Origin: Defluviitaleaceae bacterium
GTDB lineage: Bacteria > Bacillota > Clostridia > Lachnospirales > WQUN01
Direction of reading: 5' to 3'
Assembly (NCBI GenBank): GCA_009779755.1
Contig: WRDO01000003.1
Location: 1-64,000 of the forward strand
DNA: 64,000 nucleotides
Shown here: one piece after another, positions 43,386 through 49,821 of the stretch
How positions within the stretch are numbered: position 1 is the first letter of the stretch
Layout of the letters: each line of letters starts with the position of its first letter
Program-made: the position numbers and the translations under genes
Notes under the pieces: generated by a model
The model's input: the letters and a program-made list of their open reading frames with translations, nothing else
Told to the model about the DNA's origin: nothing
Databases searched by the model: none

Positions 43386-43856
43386 TTATTTCGCCACCGC
43401 TTTAATCATCAGCAAACACGGGTTTTCTTCATCCCAAATAGTGGGAAAGACCTCTATGGGTTTAAACCCCTGCGCCATGTAAAAGAGCCGTGTTTTTTCG
43501 TAGTTTTTACTCTCCCGTGAATCCGCCAATGTTTTAACGGTAAGGAATTCGATTTCGTTTTCACGGCAAAACTGTTCACATGCGGTTACAAGCTGCCTCC
43601 CAATACCGCGGCGATGGTGTTCGCTTAAAATACCCATCACACATATTTCCGAAGCATACTTCGTGTGCGGTTTCAACGCCGCAAATCCGATTGCGGCATC
43701 ATCGTCATATGCGGCAATGAATGGCAACGTTTTAACTTGCTGCACATAATCCGCTATGCTCGCTTCAATACCAAACCAATCCGGCAATGCCCGCAAAATT
43801 GAATTGCAAATGTCGGATTTTTCGTTTGCATTGTTGACTTTTCTAATTTGAATCAT
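43386..43856 (-). CDS. GNAT-family N-acetyltransferase
   Basis: A 156-residue acetyltransferase. Motif A is ICVMGILSEHHRRGIGRQLV, with the acetyl-CoA-binding RRGIGR loop at about residues 82-87. Motif B follows (KNYEKTRLFYMAQGFKPIE). The substrate is not predictable. It lies 20 bases after DUF4143 ATPase 2 on the same strand and before the beta-lactamase-like gene, likely one cargo transcript of the sigK element. Confidence 0.88.
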   Translation of the reverse strand: MIQIRKVNNANEKSDICNSILRALPDWFGIEASIADYVQQVKTLPFIAAYDDDAAIGFAALKPHTKYASEICVMGILSEHHRRGIGRQLVTACEQFCRENEIEFLTVKTLADSRESKNYEKTRLFYMAQGFKPIEVFPTIWDEENPCLLMIKAVAK

Positions 43857-43876
43857 AACGGTTTACCCCCGTTAAC

Positions 43877-45172
43877 CTATAAAAACATAGCCATATATAA
43901 CGGTAAACTATCGAATTTATTTGTACCGCCTACATTTTTCGTTGACAGTTTGATGCCGTGTTTAACATCGTATGTGGCCATAACAGCATCCATAGACTTT
44001 GATTTGGTGTTGTCTGCTGATTTGACTTCAATGGCAGTCGCGGTCTTGTTCTTACGGATAAAGAAATCGATTTCCCACTTGCCGTTTTGTTCGAAGTAAT
44101 ACAGCTTTTTCCCCGATTTATTAAAGATGTCTGCGATGATATTTTCGTAAATCGCACCTTTGTATATACCAAGATTGCCGTCAATTATATCCGCTTGCGA
44201 ACCGTCCTCCAGCATCGCCGTTAATAACCCCGTATCGCGCATATATACCTTAAAAGCATCACTTTTAGCATTACCTTCAAGGGGTAATTCGGGTATGGAC
44301 AGATTATAACAAAAGTTAATTATACCGGCGTCAAGTAACCACATGAGACTGCCGCCAAATTTACGCGCCGTGCCGCCACGCTCTACTATACTATATTGAA
44401 ATTTTTTGTAATCCTTCGCCAAGTGTTTGGGAATGGAAAGAAAACACGCCCGCGCTTTTGCCTTTTCCGCGCCCTCGGCATATCGGGCTATGTCATCGGT
44501 ATAATCATCGATAATGCCTTTTTGTATTTTCAGCACGTTAGCGAAATTATGTGTGGTAACAAATTCGCTAACTGCGCGGGGCATACCGCCGACAACGATG
44601 TATTCCTTAAACAGTTCCATCATGCGTTCGTGCATAGCAATAGGCACGGGCTTTTTTATGTCATAATATCCCTTTATGTCCGCAACCGATGCGGGCGATA
44701 CGCCATTCGCCCATAAAAATTCCTCTAAGTCGAGAGAATGCATATCCAAGTATTCCACATAACCGACGGGGTATGACGGAACATCTTTGTAGTTGATGCC
44801 CAACATACTGCCGGAGGCGATTACGTCAAACCGGCCATCCTGCGTTAAAAATTTAAGCGCGGCGCGGGCTTTTGCACAATCTTGAATCTCGTCAAGGAAA
44901 ATCAATGTTTCGCCGGGAACAAGCTCGGCATCAGGGACGCGCAGGGAAATTTGCTTAATCAGCGTTTCTGCATCCAAGTCGCCTTCAAAGATGGCTTTAT
45001 AAGCAGGGTTCCTGACGAAATTAATTATCGTGCGGTATTTGTAATTCTCGCGGGCAAACAATTCAATAATAAAGGTCTTGCCCACCTGCCTTGCGCCCTT
45101 TACCAGCAAGCACAATTTATCTTCACGATTTTTCCACCGTAATAAGTCATCATAAATTTTTCGTTTAAGCAT
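43877..45172 (-). CDS. AAA ATPase with DUF4143 domain (copy 2)
   Basis: A 431-residue AAA_14/DUF4143 protein. Walker A VKGARQVGKTFII is at about residues 23-35, Walker B TLIFLDEIQD at about 90-99, and the sensor DVIASGSMLG follows. The C-terminal nuclease-like region has NGKWEIDFFIRK...AIEVKSA. It is a distant paralogue of copy 1 within the same element. It begins 155 bases inside the right junction and is the first gene of a three-gene minus-strand unit. Confidence 0.88.
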   Translation of the reverse strand: MLKRKIYDDLLRWKNREDKLCLLVKGARQVGKTFIIELFARENYKYRTIINFVRNPAYKAIFEGDLDAETLIKQISLRVPDAELVPGETLIFLDEIQDCAKARAALKFLTQDGRFDVIASGSMLGINYKDVPSYPVGYVEYLDMHSLDLEEFLWANGVSPASVADIKGYYDIKKPVPIAMHERMMELFKEYIVVGGMPRAVSEFVTTHNFANVLKIQKGIIDDYTDDIARYAEGAEKAKARACFLSIPKHLAKDYKKFQYSIVERGGTARKFGGSLMWLLDAGIINFCYNLSIPELPLEGNAKSDAFKVYMRDTGLLTAMLEDGSQADIIDGNLGIYKGAIYENIIADIFNKSGKKLYYFEQNGKWEIDFFIRKNKTATAIEVKSADNTKSKSMDAVMATYDVKHGIKLSTKNVGGTNKFDSLPLYMAMFL

Positions 45173-45320
45173 ATTACATACCTCATTTTTCCATCGTAAC
45201 GCTTACCATATAAGAAAAAAGCGTCTTCGTCAAGGAAAACGCAGATACTATACGCGAATATTATTTGATAAATGCAGAATATAACACCGAATAATTTATG
45301 TAAATGCAGCACGGCATTTA

Positions 45321-45360
45321 TTTACATTAACGCAGTCCCTTTACATAACTCCTGCTGATA
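45321..45360. other. Right attachment junction of the sigK element
   Basis: The inner arm TTTACATTAAC (45321-45331), an 11-base spacer, then the core ACATAA (45343-45348, plus strand) adjoin sigK 5' coding sequence. A second copy TTATGTAAA at 45296-45304 forms a 9-bp inverted repeat with TTTACATAA at 45340-45348, nested with TAAATGC/GCATTTA (45301-45320). These are possible accessory recombinase sites. Confidence 0.75.
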
Positions 45361-45971
45361 TTAAGCAACGACGATATCTCCCGTTGAGTCATTTCCTCGC
45401 GCCCGGCCAAACCGTAACGCATTTCGATCACGATTTTTTCGCGGCCGTGCAGTACCTTAAGCAGGGCTTCGTACATATGCTTGATTTGAATCCTCATACC
45501 CACTTGATTATCGATGGTATCCTTGTCGTCCGCTAATTTATCCTCTATACGTACCTCATTGCCCTCACGGTCCACGCCTACAATATCCTGCAGATAAATA
45601 TCCCCCGCATATTTCTTGGAGGCGCGTATGTGCATTAGGATTTCATTATCAATGCACTTGGCGGCGTACGTCGCGAGCCTCGTCCCTTTGTCGGCCTTAA
45701 AGGATGCGATTGCTTTGATTAAGCCGATCGTGCCGACCGAAATCAAATCCTCGCTTTCCTTGGCGTGGTTGCCGTAGCGTTTGGCCATGTGGGCCACTAG
45801 TCGGAGGTTGCGTTCGATGAGTATATTTTTGGCGTCTTCGCAGCCGCTCGCGTATTTGTGCAGGAAAACGCGTTCCTCTTCGGCACTCAGGGGCGTTGGG
45901 AAGGAATTGCCCCCTGCCAAGTATCCCGTGAGGAAAAATCCCTCCAGCAAGTAAAATAGCCCGAAAAACAT
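45327..45971 (-). CDS. sigK: 5' segment of split sigK (pro-sigma-K residues 1-209)
   Basis: The unrearranged frame encodes 214 residues. It has a hydrophobic pro-sequence (MFFGLFYLLEGFFLTG, then YLAGGNSFPTPLS aligning with the processing site region of B. subtilis pro-sigma-K), region 2 (NLRLVAHMAKRYG, EDLISVGTIGLIKAI, GTRLATYAAKCIDNEILMH) and region 4 (GREKIVIEMRYGL, TQREISSLLNISRSYV). The last four codons KGLR and the stop are element sequence. GGGAGGTGA precedes ATG 45971; the frame extending to 46091 overlaps yunB's end. After excision the product is 233 residues. It directs late mother-cell transcription. Confidence 0.95.
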   Translation of the reverse strand: MFFGLFYLLEGFFLTGYLAGGNSFPTPLSAEEERVFLHKYASGCEDAKNILIERNLRLVAHMAKRYGNHAKESEDLISVGTIGLIKAIASFKADKGTRLATYAAKCIDNEILMHIRASKKYAGDIYLQDIVGVDREGNEVRIEDKLADDKDTIDNQVGMRIQIKHMYEALLKVLHGREKIVIEMRYGLAGREEMTQREISSLLNISRSYVKGLR

Positions 45972-46090
45972 CGTGTCACCTCCCGGGTCGCACGGCCGTG
46001 CGGTCCGCAAAACGGGCGGCACAGCCGCTTGATGCACCTGCATCATATGCGGGGGAGGGCCGATTGGTGCGTGTACATATCGAGTTTCCA

Positions 46091-46828
46091 TTACCTCGGG
46101 AGGTCCAGATTGAGGTACGTATCGGGCACTTCGCCGCTGATAACCGTATCCACCAAGGACACATGGCGGGCCAACTCCACTTCAAAGGAATGCACGGGAT
46201 TGATAATACGGACCACGGCTTCCACGTTAAGCCACACGGAAAAATGCACTTGATTGATGCCGACGGAAACGAACGACGAATCGTAATGGACGAGTGCGTT
46301 GCCGATGGGAGCCATACGGAAGGTGAACGGCGGCCCTACCTGCGAAAGGGTATCCAACCCGAATGCCATACCCAGCGGTACGGATACGACCTCCGGGTCC
46401 AGATTGCTGAGCCTGTCGGAAATACGTTTGGCGGCTTCGTTGCATAGATTGTTAACCAATACCGTGTTGACGCTGAGTACGGGGTTGCCCGTAACCGCAT
46501 TTTCGCTCCGGGTATAGAAATCGGACGCGCTGATACGGTTTTCGCGGATGATTTCGTGTATCACTTCGTTGATGACGTTATTGATGTCGGTTTGCAGCTT
46601 CAGCTCCGCCGCGTTGAGTACAATCGGCAATATCTTGCGGTCAAATCGGTAATAGCTGTACGCAAACGCGGCGACAAGGAAAAGGACCATCGCGAGGAAA
46701 AGATACCTGCGCGGTATACGGCGGGCTTTGGCGGGGTGCCGGGGGTGTTTCGTACGGTTCGTACGGAGGTTGTTACGCCATATATGCAGGCGTCTGCCGA
46801 AGGGGATGCGTTTCCTTTTACGTTTCAT
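46091..46828 (-). CDS. yunB: Sporulation protein YunB
   Basis: A 245-residue YunB homologue. A basic N-terminus, one membrane helix (YLFLAMVLFLVAAFAYSYY, about residues 42-60) and an outside domain typical of the family (NNVINEVIHEIIRENRIS, VSVPLGMAFGLDTL, HFSVWLNVEAVVRIINP). In B. subtilis yunB belongs to the sigma-E mother-cell regulon. It is directly upstream of sigK, so co-expression in the mother cell is plausible. CATACATA, resembling a sigma-E -10, lies about 35 bases upstream, but no clear -35 was found. Confidence 0.88.
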   Translation of the reverse strand: MKRKRKRIPFGRRLHIWRNNLRTNRTKHPRHPAKARRIPRRYLFLAMVLFLVAAFAYSYYRFDRKILPIVLNAAELKLQTDINNVINEVIHEIIRENRISASDFYTRSENAVTGNPVLSVNTVLVNNLCNEAAKRISDRLSNLDPEVVSVPLGMAFGLDTLSQVGPPFTFRMAPIGNALVHYDSSFVSVGINQVHFSVWLNVEAVVRIINPVHSFEVELARHVSLVDTVISGEVPDTYLNLDLPR

Positions 46829-46893
46829 GGATTACCCTCATACCGATCGCGTTTATCTATATGTATGCGATAAGGGGCTTGGGGCAGTCGCAT

Positions 46894-46922
46894 AAAAAAG
46901 CCGCCTCCGTACGAAGCGGCTT
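46894..46922 (-). terminator. Intrinsic terminator of the SASP gene
   Basis: AAGCCGC and GCGGCTTTTTT form a compact stem around a TTCGTACGGAG loop on the minus strand, 35 bases after the stop. Confidence 0.85.
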
Positions 46923-46956
46923 CTTCCTTACATATCTTTTATCCGTTTAGGCTTAA

Positions 46957-47154
46957 TTACTTTCCCGCCATTTTCGATTGTTGGGCTTGGATCATCTTCT
47001 GAACCATACGGCCCCCTACGGAACCGTTTTGGCTGGATGTCAAGTCACCGTTGTAGCCCTTGGACAAGGGTACACCGATTTCGCTCGCCACTTCAAACTT
47101 GAATTGGTCCATGGCGGCTTTCGCTTCGGGAACGGCATGTTTTTTTGATGACAC
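46957..47154 (-). CDS. Alpha/beta-type small acid-soluble spore protein
   Basis: A 65-residue SASP. The GPR protease site region FEVASEIGV lies at about residues 20-28. NGDLTSSQNGSVGGRMVQKM is the second conserved DNA-binding block. These proteins coat forespore DNA and protect against UV and heat. The start is GTG with GGGGAGG 8 bases upstream. A sigma-G-type promoter and own terminator make it monocistronic. It is strong evidence that the organism sporulates. Confidence 0.97.
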   Translation of the reverse strand: MSSKKHAVPEAKAAMDQFKFEVASEIGVPLSKGYNGDLTSSQNGSVGGRMVQKMIQAQQSKMAGK

Positions 47155-47178
47155 GTTAACTTCCTCCCCTCTTATAAA

Positions 47179-47202
47179 CTTGTGACGGTTTTATGTCACA
47201 AG
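47179..47202. repeat. Perfect 8-bp inverted repeat in the SASP promoter-leader
   Basis: CTTGTGAC (47179-47186) and GTCACAAG (47195-47202) are perfect inverted copies with an 8-base AT-rich spacer. They begin 2 bases from the -10 element and overlap the expected transcription start. It could be an operator for a forespore regulator. Confidence 0.5.
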
Positions 47203-47204
47203 GA

Positions 47205-47233
47205 TAGTATGAACCTGGGGAAGTTTTATATGC
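47205..47233 (-). promoter_or_regulatory. Sigma-G/sigma-F-type promoter of the SASP gene
   Basis: On the minus strand GCATA (47233-47229) and CATACTA (47211-47205) are 17 bases apart. This matches forespore sigma-factor recognition patterns and sits upstream of a forespore gene. Confidence 0.7.
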
Positions 47234-47256
47234 TGGCAAATTTTATTTTAAATCGG

Positions 47257-47814
47257 TTATACGCGACCCAAGTATTCGCCCGTGCGCGTATCGATTTTAA
47301 TCACGTCGCCGGTGTTTACGAAAAGGGGGACCTTTACGACCGCGCCCGTTTCGACGGTGGCGGGTTTGGTCGCGCCTTGCGCGGTATCGCCGCGGAAGCC
47401 GGGTTCGGTGTCGGTGATGGCGAGCTCAGCGAACATCGGCGGCTCGATGCCGAATACACGGCCGTTATGCACCAACACCTTAATCATGTCGTTTTCCTTG
47501 ACGAATTGCAAATTGTTCCCGATTTGCGCAGCGTTCATCTCCGATTGCTCATACGATTCCACGTCCATGAAGTGGAACATCTGACCGTCGGAATACAGGT
47601 ATTGCAAATCGCGGCGGTCGATGTGCGCGCGGCTCATCTTTTCGGTGGGACGAAAGGTTTTTTCAAGCACCGCGCCGCTTTCCATATTCTTTAACGTGGA
47701 ACGCACGAAGGCCGCGCCTTTTCCCGGTTTAACATGTTGGAAATCGATGATCGTAAATAACCCGCCCTCGAATTCGATCGTGATCCCGTTCCTAAACTCA
47801 CCTGCTGAAATCAT
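47257..47814 (-). CDS. efp: Translation elongation factor P
   Basis: A 185-residue EF-P with the KOW-like N-domain. The tip loop [16 protein letters not shown] contains the position modified in some bacteria (Lys, about residue 32). Two OB domains follow, ending in [11 protein letters not shown]. It relieves ribosome stalling on polyproline. GGGAGG lies 5 bases before the ATG. It ends a minus-strand cluster with comFB and a pilin-like gene. Confidence 0.97.
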   Translation of the reverse strand: MISAGEFRNGITIEFEGGLFTIIDFQHVKPGKGAAFVRSTLKNMESGAVLEKTFRPTEKMSRAHIDRRDLQYLYSDGQMFHFMDVESYEQSEMNAAQIGNNLQFVKENDMIKVLVHNGRVFGIEPPMFAELAITDTEPGFRGDTAQGATKPATVETGAVVKVPLFVNTGDVIKIDTRTGEYLGRV

Positions 47815-47837
47815 ATGTTCCTCCCGGAATTCGTTTT

Positions 47838-48116
47838 TTATTCGCTTTCGCCGTGCCGCGGCCTTGCCATCACCATTTCCGCCGCGTGGGTGATTTGGGT
47901 GATGATATCCACGTCAAACTGCGACTGCAGCAACGCCAGCTTCGCGTACACGGTTCCCTTTTGCGTCACCACGTATTTCGGCGGCATCTTGTTTAATACG
48001 AAAGCGAAGATGTCCAGCTTGCATTTTTCGCAATGGCATACGCCCATTTGGGCCATGACTTGCGGCATTTTTGCCAAAACCATGTCTTCCATGTAATTCT
48101 TAACAAATAAATCCAT
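47838..48116 (-). CDS. ComFB-family late competence/c-di-GMP-linked protein
   Basis: A 92-residue protein with the ComFB signature: [15 protein letters not shown] followed by [15 protein letters not shown]. The cysteines (about residues 27-32) may bind zinc. The family occurs near competence or type IV pilus genes, and in cyanobacteria members bind cyclic dinucleotides. It lies 23 bases before efp and 9 bases after the pseudopilin gene. Function here is inferred from context only. Confidence 0.85.
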   Translation of the reverse strand: MDLFVKNYMEDMVLAKMPQVMAQMGVCHCEKCKLDIFAFVLNKMPPKYVVTQKGTVYAKLALLQSQFDVDIITQITHAAEMVMARPRHGESE

Positions 48117-48125
48117 TTTGCACCC

Positions 48126-48611
48126 CTATTCATATTCGTGCAGGTTTATATCAAACACGTGGATGCGCCCGCCGCTTACCGTGACGGTTATCCTTTGCGT
48201 ATCAGTGCCTTGCCTTAAAATCACGCGGAACCCGGCGGTCGGCGTCCCGTGCGGGTGGAACATCACACGCTGGGCGGAAACATCTGTTATTGTGACCCCG
48301 TTCGCCAACTGTACCGTTCGCACCGTGCGTTCCGGCCGGGAGGAGACAATACGGTAACGGTTGTTGGGAGGTTCAAACACGATGCCGAACTGCCGCCCTT
48401 CAATGATGGCCCTGCGTTGCGCGTAGCGTAAATCTGCTTGTAATTGCAATGAAGCGTTGTTTAGCGTGCGTCGGTTTATTTGCGCAAAACCCGCAAGGAG
48501 CCCCGCGGACAGTATCGCGATAATGGCCATAACGACGGCCAGTTCCAACAGCGTTACGCCGCCGTGCGGTTTTATCGCGGGTTTTTCTTCAAAACGCGGC
48601 GAAGGTACCAT
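48126..48611 (-). CDS. GspH/FimT-type prepilin-like protein
   Basis: A 161-residue pseudopilin. The prepilin peptidase motif is HGG/VTLLELAVVMAIIAIL, with Glu at +5 of the mature chain and a class III leader of about 18 residues. The C-terminal domain is GspH-like (LQADLRYAQRRAIIEGRQFG). It would be a minor pilin of a type IV pilus or competence pseudopilus. Its start overlaps the end of yqeG by 40 bases. No strong ribosome site is seen, suggesting coupling. Confidence 0.88.
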   Translation of the reverse strand: MVPSPRFEEKPAIKPHGGVTLLELAVVMAIIAILSAGLLAGFAQINRRTLNNASLQLQADLRYAQRRAIIEGRQFGIVFEPPNNRYRIVSSRPERTVRTVQLANGVTITDVSAQRVMFHPHGTPTAGFRVILRQGTDTQRITVTVSGGRIHVFDINLHEYE

Positions 48612-49072
48612 CGCTCGATCACGCGCTTTAAGCGTACGATAAAAAAATCCTTTTCGGTGAGGGGCTTGACCAAAACGGTCATGATCTTCGCGTTCTTACC
48701 CGCCCAAACGTCCGAAAAGAGCTGGTCGCCGATAATCACCGTATGCGCCGGTTGCGTACCCATTTTTTCCATGGCGGCGCGTACCCCGTGGGTAAAGGGT
48801 TTGATGGCATTGGCGATGCCGTCCAGTCCCAAATGGTCAAATTGTTTAAGCCGCGTACGGGTATTATTCGTTAAAAGGCAAATCCGAAAGCCCATTTTTT
48901 GCAATCGCCTGAGCATGGCGGTAATCTTCGCAGGGGTTTGCGGCTTATCGAAATGGGCCAGCGTATTGTCCAAATCGTAGATAAGGCCGCGTATTTTTTG
49001 TTTCCAAAGGGTTTCATATGGGATGTCCAAAACGGAATCGAAGTAATAATCGGGGGCAAGGGTCACGGGCAT
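48572..49072 (-). CDS. YqeG-family HAD IIIA phosphatase
   Basis: A 166-residue HAD-superfamily protein. Motif I is LIYDLDNTLAHFD (about residues 30-42), motif II is CLLTNNTRTR, and motif III/IV is TVIIGDQLFSDVWAGKNA. The family includes mitochondrial phosphatidylglycerophosphate phosphatase relatives. The bacterial substrate is unsettled. AAGGGGA lies directly before ATG 49072; GTG 49066 has more normal spacing. It overlaps the pilin gene downstream. Confidence 0.87.
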   Translation of the reverse strand: MPVTLAPDYYFDSVLDIPYETLWKQKIRGLIYDLDNTLAHFDKPQTPAKITAMLRRLQKMGFRICLLTNNTRTRLKQFDHLGLDGIANAIKPFTHGVRAAMEKMGTQPAHTVIIGDQLFSDVWAGKNAKIMTVLVKPLTEKDFFIVRLKRVIERWYLRRVLKKNPR

Positions 49073-49088
49073 TCCCCTTTCATAGGAA

Positions 49089-49589
49089 TTAATTGACAAC
49101 TCGTTTAGAATGTACCATTTTAAGCGTTGGACCGTCAAGCAAAATATACGCGACTACCGTTGCGGGTGTGCCCGACGGATAACGGTTCACCTGCGTTTCC
49201 GTACGGAATCGATCTGCCATCGTGGTGACGGAAGTCGTCGCGCGGAAGGTATCCGCCAAGGCAGGCTTATCGTCCGGTGTAATCGTTACGGTTAATTCCC
49301 ATTCACGGGGGTACGCGTTGGTTACTGCGGCGGCGAGTAATGCCATCACTTCGTCGGATGCCGTGTCGGTTGTATCATGCGCCTCCAATATTTCCGACAT
49401 AAATAAAAAAACCTGTTCGTTCCCGGCGATTGCCAAGTCGTACAGGTTTGCGTGGTCAGAATAATAGGCGGTTAAGCGGCGGCTCGAAGCGCTTACGGTC
49501 AACGCGATGGTCACCAGCAGGAAGATAAGCAATGTGGCGATTAGGACGAAAAGGTGCGCGTTGCCTCCCTGTTTATTCGTTTTGTTCAT
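49089..49589 (-). CDS. PilX-like single-pass protein of the pilin cluster
   Basis: A 166-residue protein. The N-terminus KQGGNAHLFVLIATLLIFLLVTIALTV is a glycine-preceded membrane helix without the usual +5 Glu, as in PilX-type minor pilins. The remainder is a soluble extracytoplasmic domain (SDHANLYDLAIAGNEQVFLF). I do not recognise a precise family. It overlaps the next upstream gene by 17 bases and lies 16 bases before yqeG's start, so it belongs to the same transcript. Confidence 0.6.
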   Translation of the reverse strand: MNKTNKQGGNAHLFVLIATLLIFLLVTIALTVSASSRRLTAYYSDHANLYDLAIAGNEQVFLFMSEILEAHDTTDTASDEVMALLAAAVTNAYPREWELTVTITPDDKPALADTFRATTSVTTMADRFRTETQVNRYPSGTPATVVAYILLDGPTLKMVHSKRVVN

Positions 49590-49821
49590 GGGGAAGGTTT
49601 AGTACCTTCGCGACCGCGTTGAAGGGGAAGCGGGAAACGCAAGCGTTATAATCCGCAAGGGCGGCCTCGAATTCATCCGTTACGGGTTCTTCCGCTGTCT
49701 CCATTTCGTGCAGCGCGTTATCCAAACGGGCGCGTTTTTTCATTATATGATAATGCAAAACCAAACCCGTGCAGCACAACACGAAAACGAAAAAGGACGC
49801 AAGCCCGAAAACGGAAATCAT
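49573..49821 (-). CDS. Small membrane protein with LemA-like C-terminus
   Basis: An 82-residue protein. There is one N-terminal membrane helix (VFGLASFFVFVLCCTGLVLHY), an acidic linker (HEMETAEEPVTDEFEAAL) and DYNACVSRFPFNAVAKVLNL, resembling the end of LemA proteins (YNxxxxxFPxxxxA). The long central helices of LemA are absent. The ATG overlaps the stop of the methyltransferase gene (ATGA). Possibly a cut-down LemA; function unknown. Confidence 0.55.
   Translation of the reverse strand: MISVFGLASFFVFVLCCTGLVLHYHIMKKRARLDNALHEMETAEEPVTDEFEAALADYNACVSRFPFNAVAKVLNLPHEQNE

Larger units (their letters stand above)
37962..45348. mobile_element. Skin-type sigK-intervening element, 7.38 kb
   Basis: The element is bounded by direct copies of TTATGT (minus strand) at 37967-37962 and 45348-45343; excision would remove 7,381 bp and fuse sigK in frame. 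Contents: large serine recombinase adjacent to the left end, a 57-residue upstream ORF, DUF4143 ATPase, AraC/GyrI regulator, class C beta-lactamase-like protein, GNAT enzyme and a second DUF4143 ATPase. The deduced circle junction has near-perfect inverted arms centred on GT. In B. subtilis the analogous element is excised in the mother cell by SpoIVCA; the same role is inferred here. Confidence 0.9.

Noticed and set aside
37976..45172. A transposon of the Tn4451 type or an IS-bounded island
   Set aside because: No transposon-specific genes or terminal IS copies are seen, and the boundaries are a shared core inside one gene that restores that gene.
45327..45971. sigK as a pseudogene truncated by frameshift or deletion
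   Set aside because: The missing end is present intact and in frame at the far end of a recombinase-bearing element, with matching cores and symmetric att arms.
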